Shown here piece by piece: positions 33,160 through 42,452 of a DNA stretch of 64,000 nucleotides; positions within the stretch are counted from its first letter, which is position 1; each line of letters starts with the position of its first letter. The notes beneath the pieces were generated by a model. That model had not been told where the DNA came from. It saw nothing but the letters and a program-made list of their open reading frames with translations, and did not search any database. A program made the translations under genes and the position numbers. This stretch comes from Arthrobacter sp. FW306-07-I (GTDB lineage Bacteria > Actinomycetota > Actinomycetes > Actinomycetales > Micrococcaceae). Where the stretch lies: the NCBI RefSeq assembly GCF_021800405.1, contig NZ_CP084550.1:62001-126000 (forward strand), given 5' to 3'.

Positions 33160-33402
33160 AGCTGTCCTCGGTAGGTTCGGGTGAAGCGGACCTGATGTGG
33201 TACGCTGGGGATGAACCTATCCCGGTATGACAAAGTTGTAAATAAGATTCCTAAATCAGTTATTCGCTCAACTAATCTGTAATCCCAGGCTTGCGGCGCA
33301 AGGTGTGGGGCTCGCCGGTGAGTTCCTCAAGCCGGTCCGCCGGACTGCCGTGGAGCTTCAGGACCGACAGGATGCAGGTCCCCCGCCGCGGGGCGCCCGG
33401 AT
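33160..33402. other. Intergenic region with an AT-rich block
   Basis: About 65 bases (33220-33285) are strikingly AT-rich for this genome and contain several minus-strand promoter-like hexamers (TTGAGC, TTTACA, TATTTAC). They probably serve the protease gene. The part next to 33402 encodes nothing recognisable. Confidence 0.4.
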
Positions 33403-33984
33403 CTACGGCAGGCGGGATGGCCGCAGCAGGGTCGCTTCGCCGGCCCGGTCCGGGTGCAGCGGTACCGGACTGACCAGCACCGCAGGGCCCCGGTGCAGGA
33501 AGCCGCTGGAGACGGCCCGGCAGCGGATGCCCCCGCGGCCCCGCATGGCCGGATGCGCGCCGGGCGCCAGCATCTCGTTCATCCACGCACAAGGCTGGGC
33601 GTGCCGGCCGACGTGCATGGACACCGCAGACCCGCCGGATTCCAGCGTGAAGTCCTGCCCCAGCAGGGGCGCCAACTGGGCTCCGCGGAGCACCACGTTC
33701 CGGCGGGTCAGCAGGGGATCGAACGGCCGGGCGCCCAGCTCGGCGGCGATGGCTTCGAGGGATTCGACGGCGAACAGGGTCACCGCCGCGTCCATGTGCG
33801 CGGCCTTGCCAAAGAACCGGTCACCCACGATGCCCTTGCCGGCCACCACCTCCGCCTGGTCTGCATCAGTGGTGGGAACGTCGGCGGCACCGTCCCGGGC
33901 GCGGCCGAAATAGGCATGCGCGGGGGACACCAGCAGATGCAGGATCTCGACGTCGTACCGGTAGGTCCCCAACCGTTCCCTCAC
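33403..33984 (-). CDS. MOSC domain-containing protein
   Basis: The 193-residue soluble protein has MOSC-type features: ILHLLVSPAHAYFGRA at the start, GKGIVGDRFFGKAAH, FAVESLEAIA, TRRNVVLRGAQLAPLLG and a late Cys (QPCAWMNEM) at the place of the conserved MOSC cysteine. MOSC domains bind sulfur or the molybdenum cofactor and appear in Mo-enzyme sulfuration and N-hydroxylated compound reduction. This is a stand-alone MOSC protein like YiiM relatives. The start is a GTG, and the N-terminal dozen residues are uncertain. Confidence 0.8.
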   Translation of the reverse strand: MRERLGTYRYDVEILHLLVSPAHAYFGRARDGAADVPTTDADQAEVVAGKGIVGDRFFGKAAHMDAAVTLFAVESLEAIAAELGARPFDPLLTRRNVVLRGAQLAPLLGQDFTLESGGSAVSMHVGRHAQPCAWMNEMLAPGAHPAMRGRGGIRCRAVSSGFLHRGPAVLVSPVPLHPDRAGEATLLRPSRLP

Positions 33985-34089
33985 CTCGCAAGCTCGGCCA
34001 GGGAACCCTGCGGCCGCGGGGCCCTGGTAAAACCAGCGTAGGGCAGGCCGGCATTGAAATCCCGCGCTTCGGTGGCAGGATCAGGAACC

Positions 34090-35052
34090 ATGGACACCTC
34101 ATCCTCCCCGGCCGCCGTTGCGCCGCCCAGACGGCGGACGGTCATTTTCTGGGTATCAGTGGTCTGCGCCGCGGCCCTCTCGGGGGTTGCCGTGTGGATG
34201 CTGGCCGGGAACCCCGCCGTCCTGGCCGGTCATCCGCTGCTGCCGGGAATCCTGCTGGCGGCCGGCGCCGCGGGCGTGGCTTGGGCGGTCCTGCTGTGGC
34301 TGCGCCGGGATGTTCCCCGGCCCCGCTCCCTACCCAGGATTGTTGGCGCATGGTTGGGCCGGTTGGCCGTTCTGGAGTTCGCTGCCGGGCTTGCCTGGCT
34401 CAACCCCTTTGCCTACCAGCCGGGAGCGACGGCGGAGGCGGGCCCGACGTCGGACTTCAGCGTCACCGAAACGAACGCCGCCGTCACCATGTCACCCGAG
34501 GGGAGCGCCACTGCCAAGGGCCTGGTCTTCTACCCCGGCGCGCGCGTGGATGCCCGGGCCTACCAGGACATTCTTGCGCCGGTGGTAGGCGCCGGGTACC
34601 GGGTGGTCATCCTGAAGGAACCGCTGGGGCTCAGCCTGCTGGACGGCAACCAGGCCCGCGGCGCCATCGGGGACAACCCGGACATCACCACCTGGGCCGT
34701 GGGCGGCCACTCGCTCGGCGGTGTCTCTGCATCCTCGTTCGCCCTCCACAACGCCGACATCAAGGGCCTGGTCCTGTACGCCTCCTACCCTGTGGAGTCG
34801 CTGCGGGGAAGGACCGGATTGTCCATCCTGTCCGTCTCCGGCAGTAGCGACGGACTAAGCACCCCGGCAAAAATCGACGCCTCCCGCCAACTGCTGCCCG
34901 CCGACACGGAATTTGCGGCTGTCAGGGGCGGAGTGCACGCGTTCTTTGGCGACTACGGCAACCAGCCGGGCGACGGCGAACCCGGCGTCAGCCGCCAGGC
35001 CGCCCAGCAGCAGATCGCCGCCGCCACCGTCGCCTTCCTGGGGCGGCTTTAG
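34090..35052 (+). CDS. Membrane-anchored alpha/beta hydrolase
   Basis: The 320-residue protein starts with two to three membrane helices (VIFWVSVVCAAALSGVAVWM, LPGILLAAGAAGVAWAVLL, LAVLEFAAGLAWL). An alpha/beta-hydrolase domain outside the membrane follows: the nucleophile elbow GGHSLGGVSAS (Ser about 216), the strand FYPGARVDARAY and a late His in GGVHAFFGDYG. It resembles dienelactone-hydrolase-like esterases with a transmembrane tail. ATG 34090 follows TCAGGA. The substrate is unknown. Its stop overlaps that of the convergent UvrA-like gene. Confidence 0.8.
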   Translation: MDTSSSPAAVAPPRRRTVIFWVSVVCAAALSGVAVWMLAGNPAVLAGHPLLPGILLAAGAAGVAWAVLLWLRRDVPRPRSLPRIVGAWLGRLAVLEFAAGLAWLNPFAYQPGATAEAGPTSDFSVTETNAAVTMSPEGSATAKGLVFYPGARVDARAYQDILAPVVGAGYRVVILKEPLGLSLLDGNQARGAIGDNPDITTWAVGGHSLGGVSASSFALHNADIKGLVLYASYPVESLRGRTGLSILSVSGSSDGLSTPAKIDASRQLLPADTEFAAVRGGVHAFFGDYGNQPGDGEPGVSRQAAQQQIAAATVAFLGRL

Positions 35053-37436
35053 GCCCCCACATACGTTGCCAGGTGCCGCCCGGTGAGCGTTGCCCGCCCG
35101 GCCACCAGCTCAGCCGGCGTTCCCTCGAAAACGATCCTGCCGCCGTCGTGCCCTGCTCCCGGGCCGATGTCGATGACCCAGTCCGCGTGGGCCATCACCG
35201 CCTGGTGGTGCTCGATCACGATCACCGACTTCCCTGCATCCACGAGCCGGTCCAGCAGGCCCAGCAGCTGTTGGACGTCCGCCAGGTGCAGGCCCACGGT
35301 GGGCTCGTCCAGGATGTACACGTCCCCGGTCTCCGCCATTTGCGTGGCCAGTTTGAGCCGCTGGCGCTCGCCGCCGGACAGCGTGGTGAGCGGCTGGCCC
35401 AGGGTGATGTAGCCGAGGCCGACGTCCGCCAGCCGCTCAAGGACCTTGTGCGCGGCGGGCGTCTTCGCCTCACCCCCGGCAAAATACGCCAGCGCCGCGT
35501 CCACTGACATGTCCAGAACGTCGGCGATGTTCTGCCCGCCCAACGTGTATTCGAGGACGGCGGGCTGGAAGCGGCGGCCCTCGCAGTCCTCGCAGGTGGA
35601 CTCCACGGTGGCCATGACGCCGAGCTCGGTGAAGATCACCCCGGCGCCATTGCAGGTGGGGCAGGCGCCCTCGGAGTTGGAGCTGAACAGCGCCGGTTTC
35701 ACCCCGTTGGCCTTGGCGAAGGCCTTGCGGATGGGCTCCAGCAGGCCGGTGTAGGTGGCCGGGTTGCTGCGGCGGGACCCCTTGATGGCGCCCTGGTCGA
35801 TGACCACCACGCCCTCCCGCTTGGCCAGCGAGCCATGGATCAGCGAGCTCTTCCCCGAGCCGGCCACGCCCGTCACCACGCACAGCACGCCGAGAGGGAC
35901 GTCGACGTCCACATTCTGCAGGTTGTTCGTGGAGGCGCCCCGGACTTCAAGCGCGCTGGTTGCCTTCCGGACGGATTCCTTGAGTCGGGCGCGGTCGTCC
36001 AGGTGCCGGCCGGTGATGGTCCCACTGGAACGGAGCCCGTCCACGTCGCCTTCATAGACAATCTCGCCGCCGCCCGTGCCGGCTTTGGGGCCGAGGTCGA
36101 CGACGTGATCGGCGATGGCGATCATCTCCGGTTTGTGCTCCACCACCAGCACGGTGTTGCCTTTGTCCCGCAACTGCAGCAGGAGCGTGTTCATCCGCTC
36201 GATGTCGTGCGGATGCAGCCCGATGCTGGGCTCATCGAAGACATAGGTGACATCGGTGAGCGAGGAGCCCAGGTGGCGGATCATCTTGGTCCGCTGCGCC
36301 TCGCCGCCGGAAAGGGTGCCCGCCGGGCGGTCCAGGGACAGGTAGCCCAGGCCGATCTCGGCGAAGGAATCCAGCAGGTCCCGCAGCCCGGCCAGCAGCG
36401 GCCGGACCGAGGGTTCGTCCAGGTCACGGATCCATTGCGCCAAGTCGCTGATCTGCATGGTGCACAGGTCCGCGATGTTCCTGCCATTGATCTTCGAATT
36501 GAGCACTTCCGGGGTGAGCCGGGTTCCGCCGCAGTCCGGGCAGGTGGCGAAGGTGACCGCCCGCTCCACGAAGCGTTTCACGTGCGGCTGCATGGCCTCC
36601 ACGTCCTTGGACAGCATGGACTTCTGGATCTTGGGGATGATGCCCTCGAACGTGAGGTTGACGCCTTCCACCTTGATCTTGGTGGGTTCGGCGTACAGCA
36701 TTGTGTCCAGCTGCTTCGCCGTAAACTTGGCGATCGGTTTGTCCATGGGCAGGCCCATGCCCCCGAACAGGCGTCCGTACCAGCCGTCCATCGAGTAGCC
36801 GGGGACGGTGAGCGCGCCCTCATTCAGGGACTTGGAATCGTCGTACAGCGCAGTCCGGTCGATGTCGCTGATGTTCCCCATGCCCTCGCAGCGAGGACAC
36901 ATGCCGCCGAGGTAGGTCACCTGGCGCACCACGTTCTTTTCCACCCGGCCGCCCTTTTCGGTGCTCATGATGCCGCTGGCCTTGCGGGTGGGCACGTTGA
37001 AGGAGAAGGCGGTGGGCGGCCCGACATACGGTTTACCCAGGCGGCTGAACAGGATCCGCAGCATGGCGTTCGCGTCGGTGGCGGTGCCCACGGTGGAGCG
37101 CGGGTTGGCGCCCATCCGCTCCTGGTCCACAATGATGGCGGTGGTCAGCCCCTCCAACCGGTCCACATCCGGCCGGGCAAGGTTGGGCATGAAGCCCTGC
37201 ACGAACGCGCTGTAGGTCTCGTTGATCATCCGCTGCGACTCCGCGGCGATGGTAGCGAACACGAGCGAGCTCTTGCCGGAGCCGGACACGCCGGTGAAGG
37301 CGGTCAGGCGGCGCTTCGGCAGCTCCAGGCTGATGTCCTTCAGGTTGTTTTCCCGGGCGCCCTGCACCCGGATCCGGTCGTGGCTGTCGGCGATGTGCAG
37401 CGCCTGCCTGGTCTCCATGTCGGCGTCCGTGCTCAA
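35049..37436 (-). CDS. UvrA-like ABC-type ATPase (DrrC/UvrA2-like), probable drug-resistance or DNA-binding protein
   Basis: The 795-residue protein has two ABC ATPase halves: Walker A GVSGSGKSS and GVAGSGKSS, and signatures LSGGEAQR and LSGGERQR. Cys-pair zinc modules CPRCEG, CPDCGG, CPTCNG and CEDCEG are present. It is shorter than UvrA (about 940), which suggests loss of part of the UvrB-binding/insertion region as in UvrA2 and the daunorubicin-resistance protein DrrC. It probably binds drug-damaged DNA outside the normal excision pathway. TTG 37436 is chosen because GGGGGA lies just upstream. The AT-rich stretch 37504-37532 likely holds its promoter. Confidence 0.88.
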   Translation of the reverse strand: MSTDADMETRQALHIADSHDRIRVQGARENNLKDISLELPKRRLTAFTGVSGSGKSSLVFATIAAESQRMINETYSAFVQGFMPNLARPDVDRLEGLTTAIIVDQERMGANPRSTVGTATDANAMLRILFSRLGKPYVGPPTAFSFNVPTRKASGIMSTEKGGRVEKNVVRQVTYLGGMCPRCEGMGNISDIDRTALYDDSKSLNEGALTVPGYSMDGWYGRLFGGMGLPMDKPIAKFTAKQLDTMLYAEPTKIKVEGVNLTFEGIIPKIQKSMLSKDVEAMQPHVKRFVERAVTFATCPDCGGTRLTPEVLNSKINGRNIADLCTMQISDLAQWIRDLDEPSVRPLLAGLRDLLDSFAEIGLGYLSLDRPAGTLSGGEAQRTKMIRHLGSSLTDVTYVFDEPSIGLHPHDIERMNTLLLQLRDKGNTVLVVEHKPEMIAIADHVVDLGPKAGTGGGEIVYEGDVDGLRSSGTITGRHLDDRARLKESVRKATSALEVRGASTNNLQNVDVDVPLGVLCVVTGVAGSGKSSLIHGSLAKREGVVVIDQGAIKGSRRSNPATYTGLLEPIRKAFAKANGVKPALFSSNSEGACPTCNGAGVIFTELGVMATVESTCEDCEGRRFQPAVLEYTLGGQNIADVLDMSVDAALAYFAGGEAKTPAAHKVLERLADVGLGYITLGQPLTTLSGGERQRLKLATQMAETGDVYILDEPTVGLHLADVQQLLGLLDRLVDAGKSVIVIEHHQAVMAHADWVIDIGPGAGHDGGRIVFEGTPAELVAGRATLTGRHLATYVGA

Positions 37437-37529
37437 GGTGTCCCCCTTCTCGTGGAGCGGCACGGGACGGAGGCTGCACTGTGAGTCTCCGACCCGCGTC
37501 GTCCCTTATATACGTGGCTGTTTATATGC

Positions 37530-37949
37530 CTAAGGCTGCTGGTTGATGCGGACGGTGTTCCCGGCGGGGTCGCGGAAGGCGCAGTCGCGGATGCCGTACG
37601 GCTGGTCGATGGGTTCCTGGACAACGTCGGCCCCGGTCGCCTCCACCTTGGCGAAGGCGGCGTCCACGTCGGGGGCGGAGAGCACGATGGTGGCGTAGGT
37701 GCCCTTGGCCATCATTTCGGTGATGGTACGGCGCTCATCCTCGGTGATTCCAGGGTCTACCGCAGGCGGGTGCAGGACGATGGAAACGTCCTTCTGCCCT
37801 GCGGGGCCAACGGTAATCCAGCGCATGGTGCCGCGGCCCACGTCGTTGCGGATTTCGAAGCCCAAAGCGTCGCGGTAGAACGCCAGCGAAGCATCGGGAT
37901 CGGTTGCGGGAAGGAAGGTTGAGGAAATGTTGATGTCCATGGCAGTCAT
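37530..37949 (-). CDS. VOC-superfamily (glyoxalase/bleomycin-resistance-like) protein
   Basis: The 139-residue protein has two beta-alpha-beta-beta-beta repeats of the vicinal oxygen chelate fold (SSTFLPATDPDASLAFYRDA, then ATIVLSAPDVDAAFAKVEA and FRDPAGNTVRI). Such proteins isomerise, dioxygenate or bind small toxins. The ATG at 37949 overlaps the stop of the AraC-type gene in an ATGA, which supports it over the ATG at 37940. This regulator/VOC pairing recurs in actinobacteria, so the regulator probably senses the compound the VOC protein handles; the compound is unknown. Confidence 0.87.
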   Translation of the reverse strand: MTAMDINISSTFLPATDPDASLAFYRDALGFEIRNDVGRGTMRWITVGPAGQKDVSIVLHPPAVDPGITEDERRTITEMMAKGTYATIVLSAPDVDAAFAKVEATGADVVQEPIDQPYGIRDCAFRDPAGNTVRINQQP

Positions 37950-38461
37950 GCTAGTAACGGCTCGGGGGTGGGCGCTTCTCGATTCCTGACCGGTCTGGTG
38001 ACCTGTTTCGCCACGCACGCGGGGATCCCCGCCGTCGATCCTCCCGCTTCTTGCTTATATACGCTCGGGGGCATTCCCACCAGTTCGCTGAAGCGGGTGC
38101 TGAAAGTCCCCAAGGAGGAACAGCCGACGGCGAAGCACACCTCCGTGACGCTGAGGTCACCTTTGCGCAGCAGTGCCATGGCCCGTTCGATTCGGCGCGT
38201 CATGAGGTAGCTGTAGGGCGATTCGCCGTAGGCGAGCTTGAAGCGGCGGCTGAAATGGCCTGCGGACATGTGGACGTCCTTGGCGAGCGATTCGACGTCG
38301 AGCGGCTGGGCGTACTCGCGGTCCATCCGGTCCTTGACGCGCCTCAGCTGGAAGAGTTCGCGCAGGTACGGATCATTGGCGGGTGTGCTGGTCACAGCTC
38401 CGATCGTGCTACGTCCGGGAGGGGTTGTCCAGAGTCCGGACAGCGGGGTTCCGGTGGACAT
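37946..38461 (-). CDS. AraC-family transcriptional regulator, DNA-binding domain only
   Basis: The 171-residue protein is almost entirely an AraC DNA-binding domain with two helix-turn-helix motifs: LDVESLAKDVHMSAGHFSRRFK and the second ending VCFAVGCSSLGTFSTRFSELVG. No effector domain precedes it. ATG 38461 follows AGGGTCAAA; GTG 38395 is an alternative. The stop overlaps the VOC start, so the two are translationally coupled. It likely activates its own small operon. Confidence 0.85.
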   Translation of the reverse strand: MSTGTPLSGLWTTPPGRSTIGAVTSTPANDPYLRELFQLRRVKDRMDREYAQPLDVESLAKDVHMSAGHFSRRFKLAYGESPYSYLMTRRIERAMALLRKGDLSVTEVCFAVGCSSLGTFSTRFSELVGMPPSVYKQEAGGSTAGIPACVAKQVTRPVRNREAPTPEPLLA

Positions 38462-38615
38462 TTTGACCCTGCGGCGGAGGGTATGATTATCCCGCTGACC
38501 AGCATGAGGTCCTCGCCCGAACAGGGCTCGAGAAACCCGGCACCGGCAAACCAACCCTGTTTCACCCCCTCCTAAACCCTGCCCGAATACTGCTCGGGAC
38601 CCTTGAAAGGACGCC

Positions 38616-39005
38616 ATGAATCTGCTGTGGGAAATCGCCGGCTGGGCAGGCGCGGTTGCGATTCTCAGTGCGTACCTCGCCGTTTCCATGGGCTGGCTGA
38701 AGGCAGGGAAGGGCTTCCAGACAGCGAACCTCTTCGGTTCCGTGGCTTTCATCATCAACGGCACCCTGCACAGCGCCTGGCCGTCCGTGGTCACTAACGT
38801 TGCGTGGTTCCTCATCTCCGCGGTGGCGCTGGTCCGGATGCGCTCGGAGGAGGCGGCCGCCGAGCCTGCGGAAGCTGCCCATGTCCAGTACCCGGGCGTT
38901 CCGGACTCCACAGGCCAGATGGCCATTGTCGAGGCCCTCACCGACGCCCTGCCTGTGGTGTCCTCGGCGCCGGTAGTGGCGGACGGGCCGCGCCTGGCTC
39001 TGTAG
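38616..39005 (+). CDS. Small membrane protein of the CBU_0592 type
   Basis: The 129-residue protein has three predicted helices in its first 75 residues (IAGWAGAVAILSAYLAVSMG, NLFGSVAFIINGTLHSAWPS, TNVAWFLISAVALVRM) and an acidic Ala-rich cytoplasmic tail. The helix pattern matches short membrane proteins named after CBU_0592; no function is established. ATG 38616 has AAAGGA 6 bases upstream. It stands alone between the AraC/VOC pair and the glycoside cluster. Confidence 0.75.
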   Translation: MNLLWEIAGWAGAVAILSAYLAVSMGWLKAGKGFQTANLFGSVAFIINGTLHSAWPSVVTNVAWFLISAVALVRMRSEEAAAEPAEAAHVQYPGVPDSTGQMAIVEALTDALPVVSSAPVVADGPRLAL

Positions 39006-39093
39006 CAATCCGGCGGACAGGCGCCGCGGGAATCGCCGGCGTCCACTCCCGCGTGGTACACGATCGTCCATATAGCTGATCGTTTTTGCCATG

Positions 39094-39105
39094 GGAACCG
39101 GTTCC
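39094..39105. promoter_or_regulatory. LacI-type palindrome GGAACCGGTTCC before the glycoside cluster
   Basis: This perfect 12-bp palindrome centred on CCGG lies 22 bases upstream of the first cluster gene and about 20 bases after a possible TATA-like -10 (CATATA near 39069). It has the shape of a LacI-family operator, although the nearby regulator is AraC-type. Confidence 0.5.
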
Positions 39106-39126
39106 AGGGCTCCATAGCCTTGAGGG

Positions 39127-42100
39127 GTGACCAGCGACCCCCAAAACCCCAGCATGATCCTCCTGCCCGACGCCCCCGCTGGCCAGCAGGACCTCCTGGC
39201 GGCAGGCGGCGTGGCCTGCTGGAGCGAGCCGGTATGGATCGACACTTACGCACCCGGTAAGCCGGACAGATATCCGCTGTTCCTGGACCGGCGCGTCTAC
39301 CAGGGATCCAGCGGCAAGGTATATCCGATGCCGTTCATCGACAGCATCGAGGCGGTGAAACAGCCCAGGCTGTGGCAGGCCATCCACCTGGAGAATGAGT
39401 ACGTCCGCCTGATGCTGCTCCCGGAGATCGGGGGCCGCATCCACGTCGGCTACGACAAGACCACCGGCTACGACTTCTTTTACCGGAACAACGTGATCAA
39501 GCCCGGGCTGGTGGGCCTGGCCGGGCCGTGGATCTCCGGCGGGGTGGAGTTCAACTGGCCGCAGCACCACCGGCCCGCCACGTTCCTGCCGGTGGAAACG
39601 GCCGTTGAGCGCGCCGGCAACGGTGACGTGACCGTCTGGCACAGCGACCTGGACCCGCTGCAGCGGATGCGGGGCACCCACGGCGTCCGGCTCCGGCCCG
39701 GCAGTTCACTCATCGAGGTCGATGCGCGGCTGCATAACCGGACCGATGAGCCGCAGACCTTCCTCTGGTGGGCCAACGTGGCCGCGCGGGCGCATGACGG
39801 CTACCAGTCTTTCTTTCCCACCGACGTCCGGTACGTGGCGGACCACGCCCGCCGGGCTATCACCGCTTTTCCGCGCGCTGACCGGCCCTATTACGGCGTG
39901 GACTATCCCGCCCGGGCCGCCGTAAGCAGCCCTGCCGAGGGCCGGCCGGACGCGGACCGGCTCGACTTCTACGCCAACATCCCCGTCCCCACCTCCTACA
40001 TGATTACGGACACGGCGGACAGCTTCTTCGGCGGTTACGACCACCAGGCGGATGCCGGGTTCGTCCATTGGGCGGACCGCAGCATCGCGCCCGGCAAGAA
40101 GCAGTGGACGTGGGGCAACGGTCCGGTGGGCCAGACATGGGACGGGCATTTAACGGACGACGACGGCCCGTACGTTGAGCTGATGGCCGGCGTCTTCACG
40201 GATAACCAGCCGGACTTCAGCTACCTCGCCCCGGGCGAGACGCGCACCTTCAGCCAGCACTGGTACCCCATCCGGCAGATGGGGCCGGCGCACCAGGCGA
40301 ACCTGGACGCCGCCGTCGCGCTTTCCCTGGACGGTTCCGGCAGGACCGCCACCGTTGGCGTCTCCGGCACCACCCGCAGGGAACATGCGGCCGTTGTCCT
40401 GAAGTGCTCCGGCGAAACGGTCCGGAGCTGGACTGTCCTTCTCTCGCCAGCGCATCCGTTTACCGCCACCTTTGACCTGCCCTCGCCGGCCAGGGCAACG
40501 GACTTGACGCTCCAGGTCCTCGATGCCGGGCGCGAACTCATTACCTGGACGCCCCGGGAGCCCGTCGATAATGCGGCCGGGCCCTGGGTGGCCACCGAAC
40601 CCGCGCAGCCGCGGGACATGGAAAGCCAGGACGAGCTGTTTGTCACCGCAACCCACCTGGCGCAAAACCGGCACCCCACACGGTCGCCGTTGCCCTACTT
40701 CGAGGAGATGATCCGCCGGGATCCGTTGGACTCCCGCGCATCCATCGCCTTGAGCGCAGCCAGGTACCGGGAAGGCCGCTACGGCCAGGCGCGGGACCTG
40801 CTGGCGAATGCGCTGGCACGACTGACCCGGCGGAACCTTAACCCGCCCAGCGGGGAGGCCAGCTACCGGCTGGGCCTCGTCCTGGAACGCCTTGGCCTCA
40901 TGGACGAAGCCCGGGAACGGTTTGGGAAGGCTGCCTGGGACAGGGCATGGGCACATCCGGCGCAGCTTGCGCTGGCCCGGCTGGCCCTGCGCGACGAAGA
41001 CCCAGCCCGGGCCCTGCAGCACGCTGACGCCGCATCGTCCCTGGAAACCACCAGCCCCGAAGCACGGCACCTCCGGTACCTGGCGCTGGAACAGCTGGGG
41101 TGCAGGACGGAGAGTGGGCAGTTGCTGCAGGACATCGCGGCCGCCGACCCGCTGGATCCCGTGGCCCTGGCGCTCGCGGGGCCCTGGACGTGGCGGATCC
41201 GAAGACCGGGCTGACTGTGGCCTGCTGGCTGGCCCGGGCGGGGCAGTGGCAGCGTGCCCTGGACCTGACCGAAGCCGAAGCCGAAGCCGCGGACTACCCG
41301 GCGTTCGGCAACCCCGGTCCGCTCCGCCACTATCTGCGTGCCTGTTGGTTGGAGGAACTCCAGGATTCCCGGGCCGCGGCTGCCGAGCGCACGAAGGCCC
41401 GGTGCGCGGACTCGTGCTACGCCTTCCCCTACGGCCTGGATGACTATGACGCGCTGCTCCGCGCCCTCGAAGCCGACCCGCGCGACCACGTGGCCCACGG
41501 ACTCCTGGGCTGCTGGCTGCTGGACAGCGGGCGGACCGCCGACGCTCTGGGCCACCTGGAGCAGGCCATGGCACACGGCAGCACAGACCCTGTGGTGTGG
41601 CGGAACAGCGCCCTGGCTGTGACCAACACCGGCGGCGACCCCGCCACTGCCGACAGCTGCCTTGCGCGGGCTTTAAACCTCAGTCCGGGGGACGCCCGGC
41701 TTGTCTTTGAACGGGCCGTGCTGTCGGGGCTGCGCGGCCTGCCTGCCGAGCAGCGTATCGCGGACATCGAACAGCAGGGGCCCGCCGTCCTGGCCCGTGA
41801 TGATCTCGCCGTCCTCTACGCCAACCTGTTGACCGACGTCGGACGCGCCCAGGACGCCCTGGCACTCCTGGCCTCGCGCACCTTCCAGCCCTTTGAAGGC
41901 GGCGAGGGGCTGGCGCTCGCCGCCTACGACCGGGCCGCGGTCCAGCAGGCGCGGACGTTAATGGAGCAGGAGCCGACGGCGGCAATCACCCTGCTGCGCG
42001 AGGGCATCGCAGCGCCGGCGAACCTGGGCGAGGGGCGGCATCCGGGGGACAGCATGGCTGAACGGCTCGTGGCGCTGGGCGATGCGCTGGAACGGTCGGG

Positions 42101-42452
42101 TGGCGGCGTGGCTGCGAGGGAGGCCTGGGCTGCAGCCTGCGGCGGGGGGAATGCGTTGGCCGTGGATCGGGGTCCGGCCGGGCCAGCCGACTACTGGAGG
42201 GGTGTGGCTTTCATCCGTCTGGGGAGGCGCCAGGAAGCGGACCGGATCTGGGACAGCCTGGAAATCCGGGCAGCCGAACTGGAGGCGGCGCCCGCGCAAC
42301 CCGACTATTTCGCCACCTCGCTGCCGGAGCTTTTGCTGTTCGCCACTGATACCGCTGCGTCGCGTGGCGCTGCGGCGGCCTCGCTTCGGGAACTGGCCAG
42401 GCGCGGCCGGCTGTCCGGGCCCCTGCAAATGAAGGAAGAGGTCTCCCGGTGA
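39127..42452 (+). pseudogene. DUF5107/TPR carbohydrate-cluster protein, broken by a one-base frameshift
   Basis: Two frames together make one protein of about 1108 residues, the normal length for DUF5107 proteins with tetratricopeptide repeats. The first frame (39127-41214) holds the DUF5107 domain (LLPEIGGRIHVGYD, GGVEFNWPQHHRP) and the first TPR units. It then turns into WTWRIRRPG and stops. The second frame resumes as ALDVADPKTGLTVACWLARAGQ and continues TPR units to 42452. The switch is at the G run 41178-41181; adding one G restores the frame. It is either a recent mutation or a sequencing error. The GTG 39127 start lacks a good ribosome site. The protein is associated with glycoside degradation; its activity is unknown. 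Confidence 0.8.

Noticed and set aside
35835..37484. A 549-codon open frame on the plus strand
   Set aside because: Antisense to the UvrA-like gene, rich in Gly/Val/His repeats typical of a complementary frame.
38462..38615. Repeated CCCGA...TCGGG-like elements before the small membrane protein
   Set aside because: The two copies match only loosely and form weak stems; not enough to call a regulatory site or repeat family.
41100..42452. Separate gene for a TPR protein downstream of the DUF5107 gene
   Set aside because: No ribosome site, its first ~30 residues overlap the upstream gene in a nonsense frame, and the TPR pattern continues directly from the upstream frame, so a frameshift explains it better.
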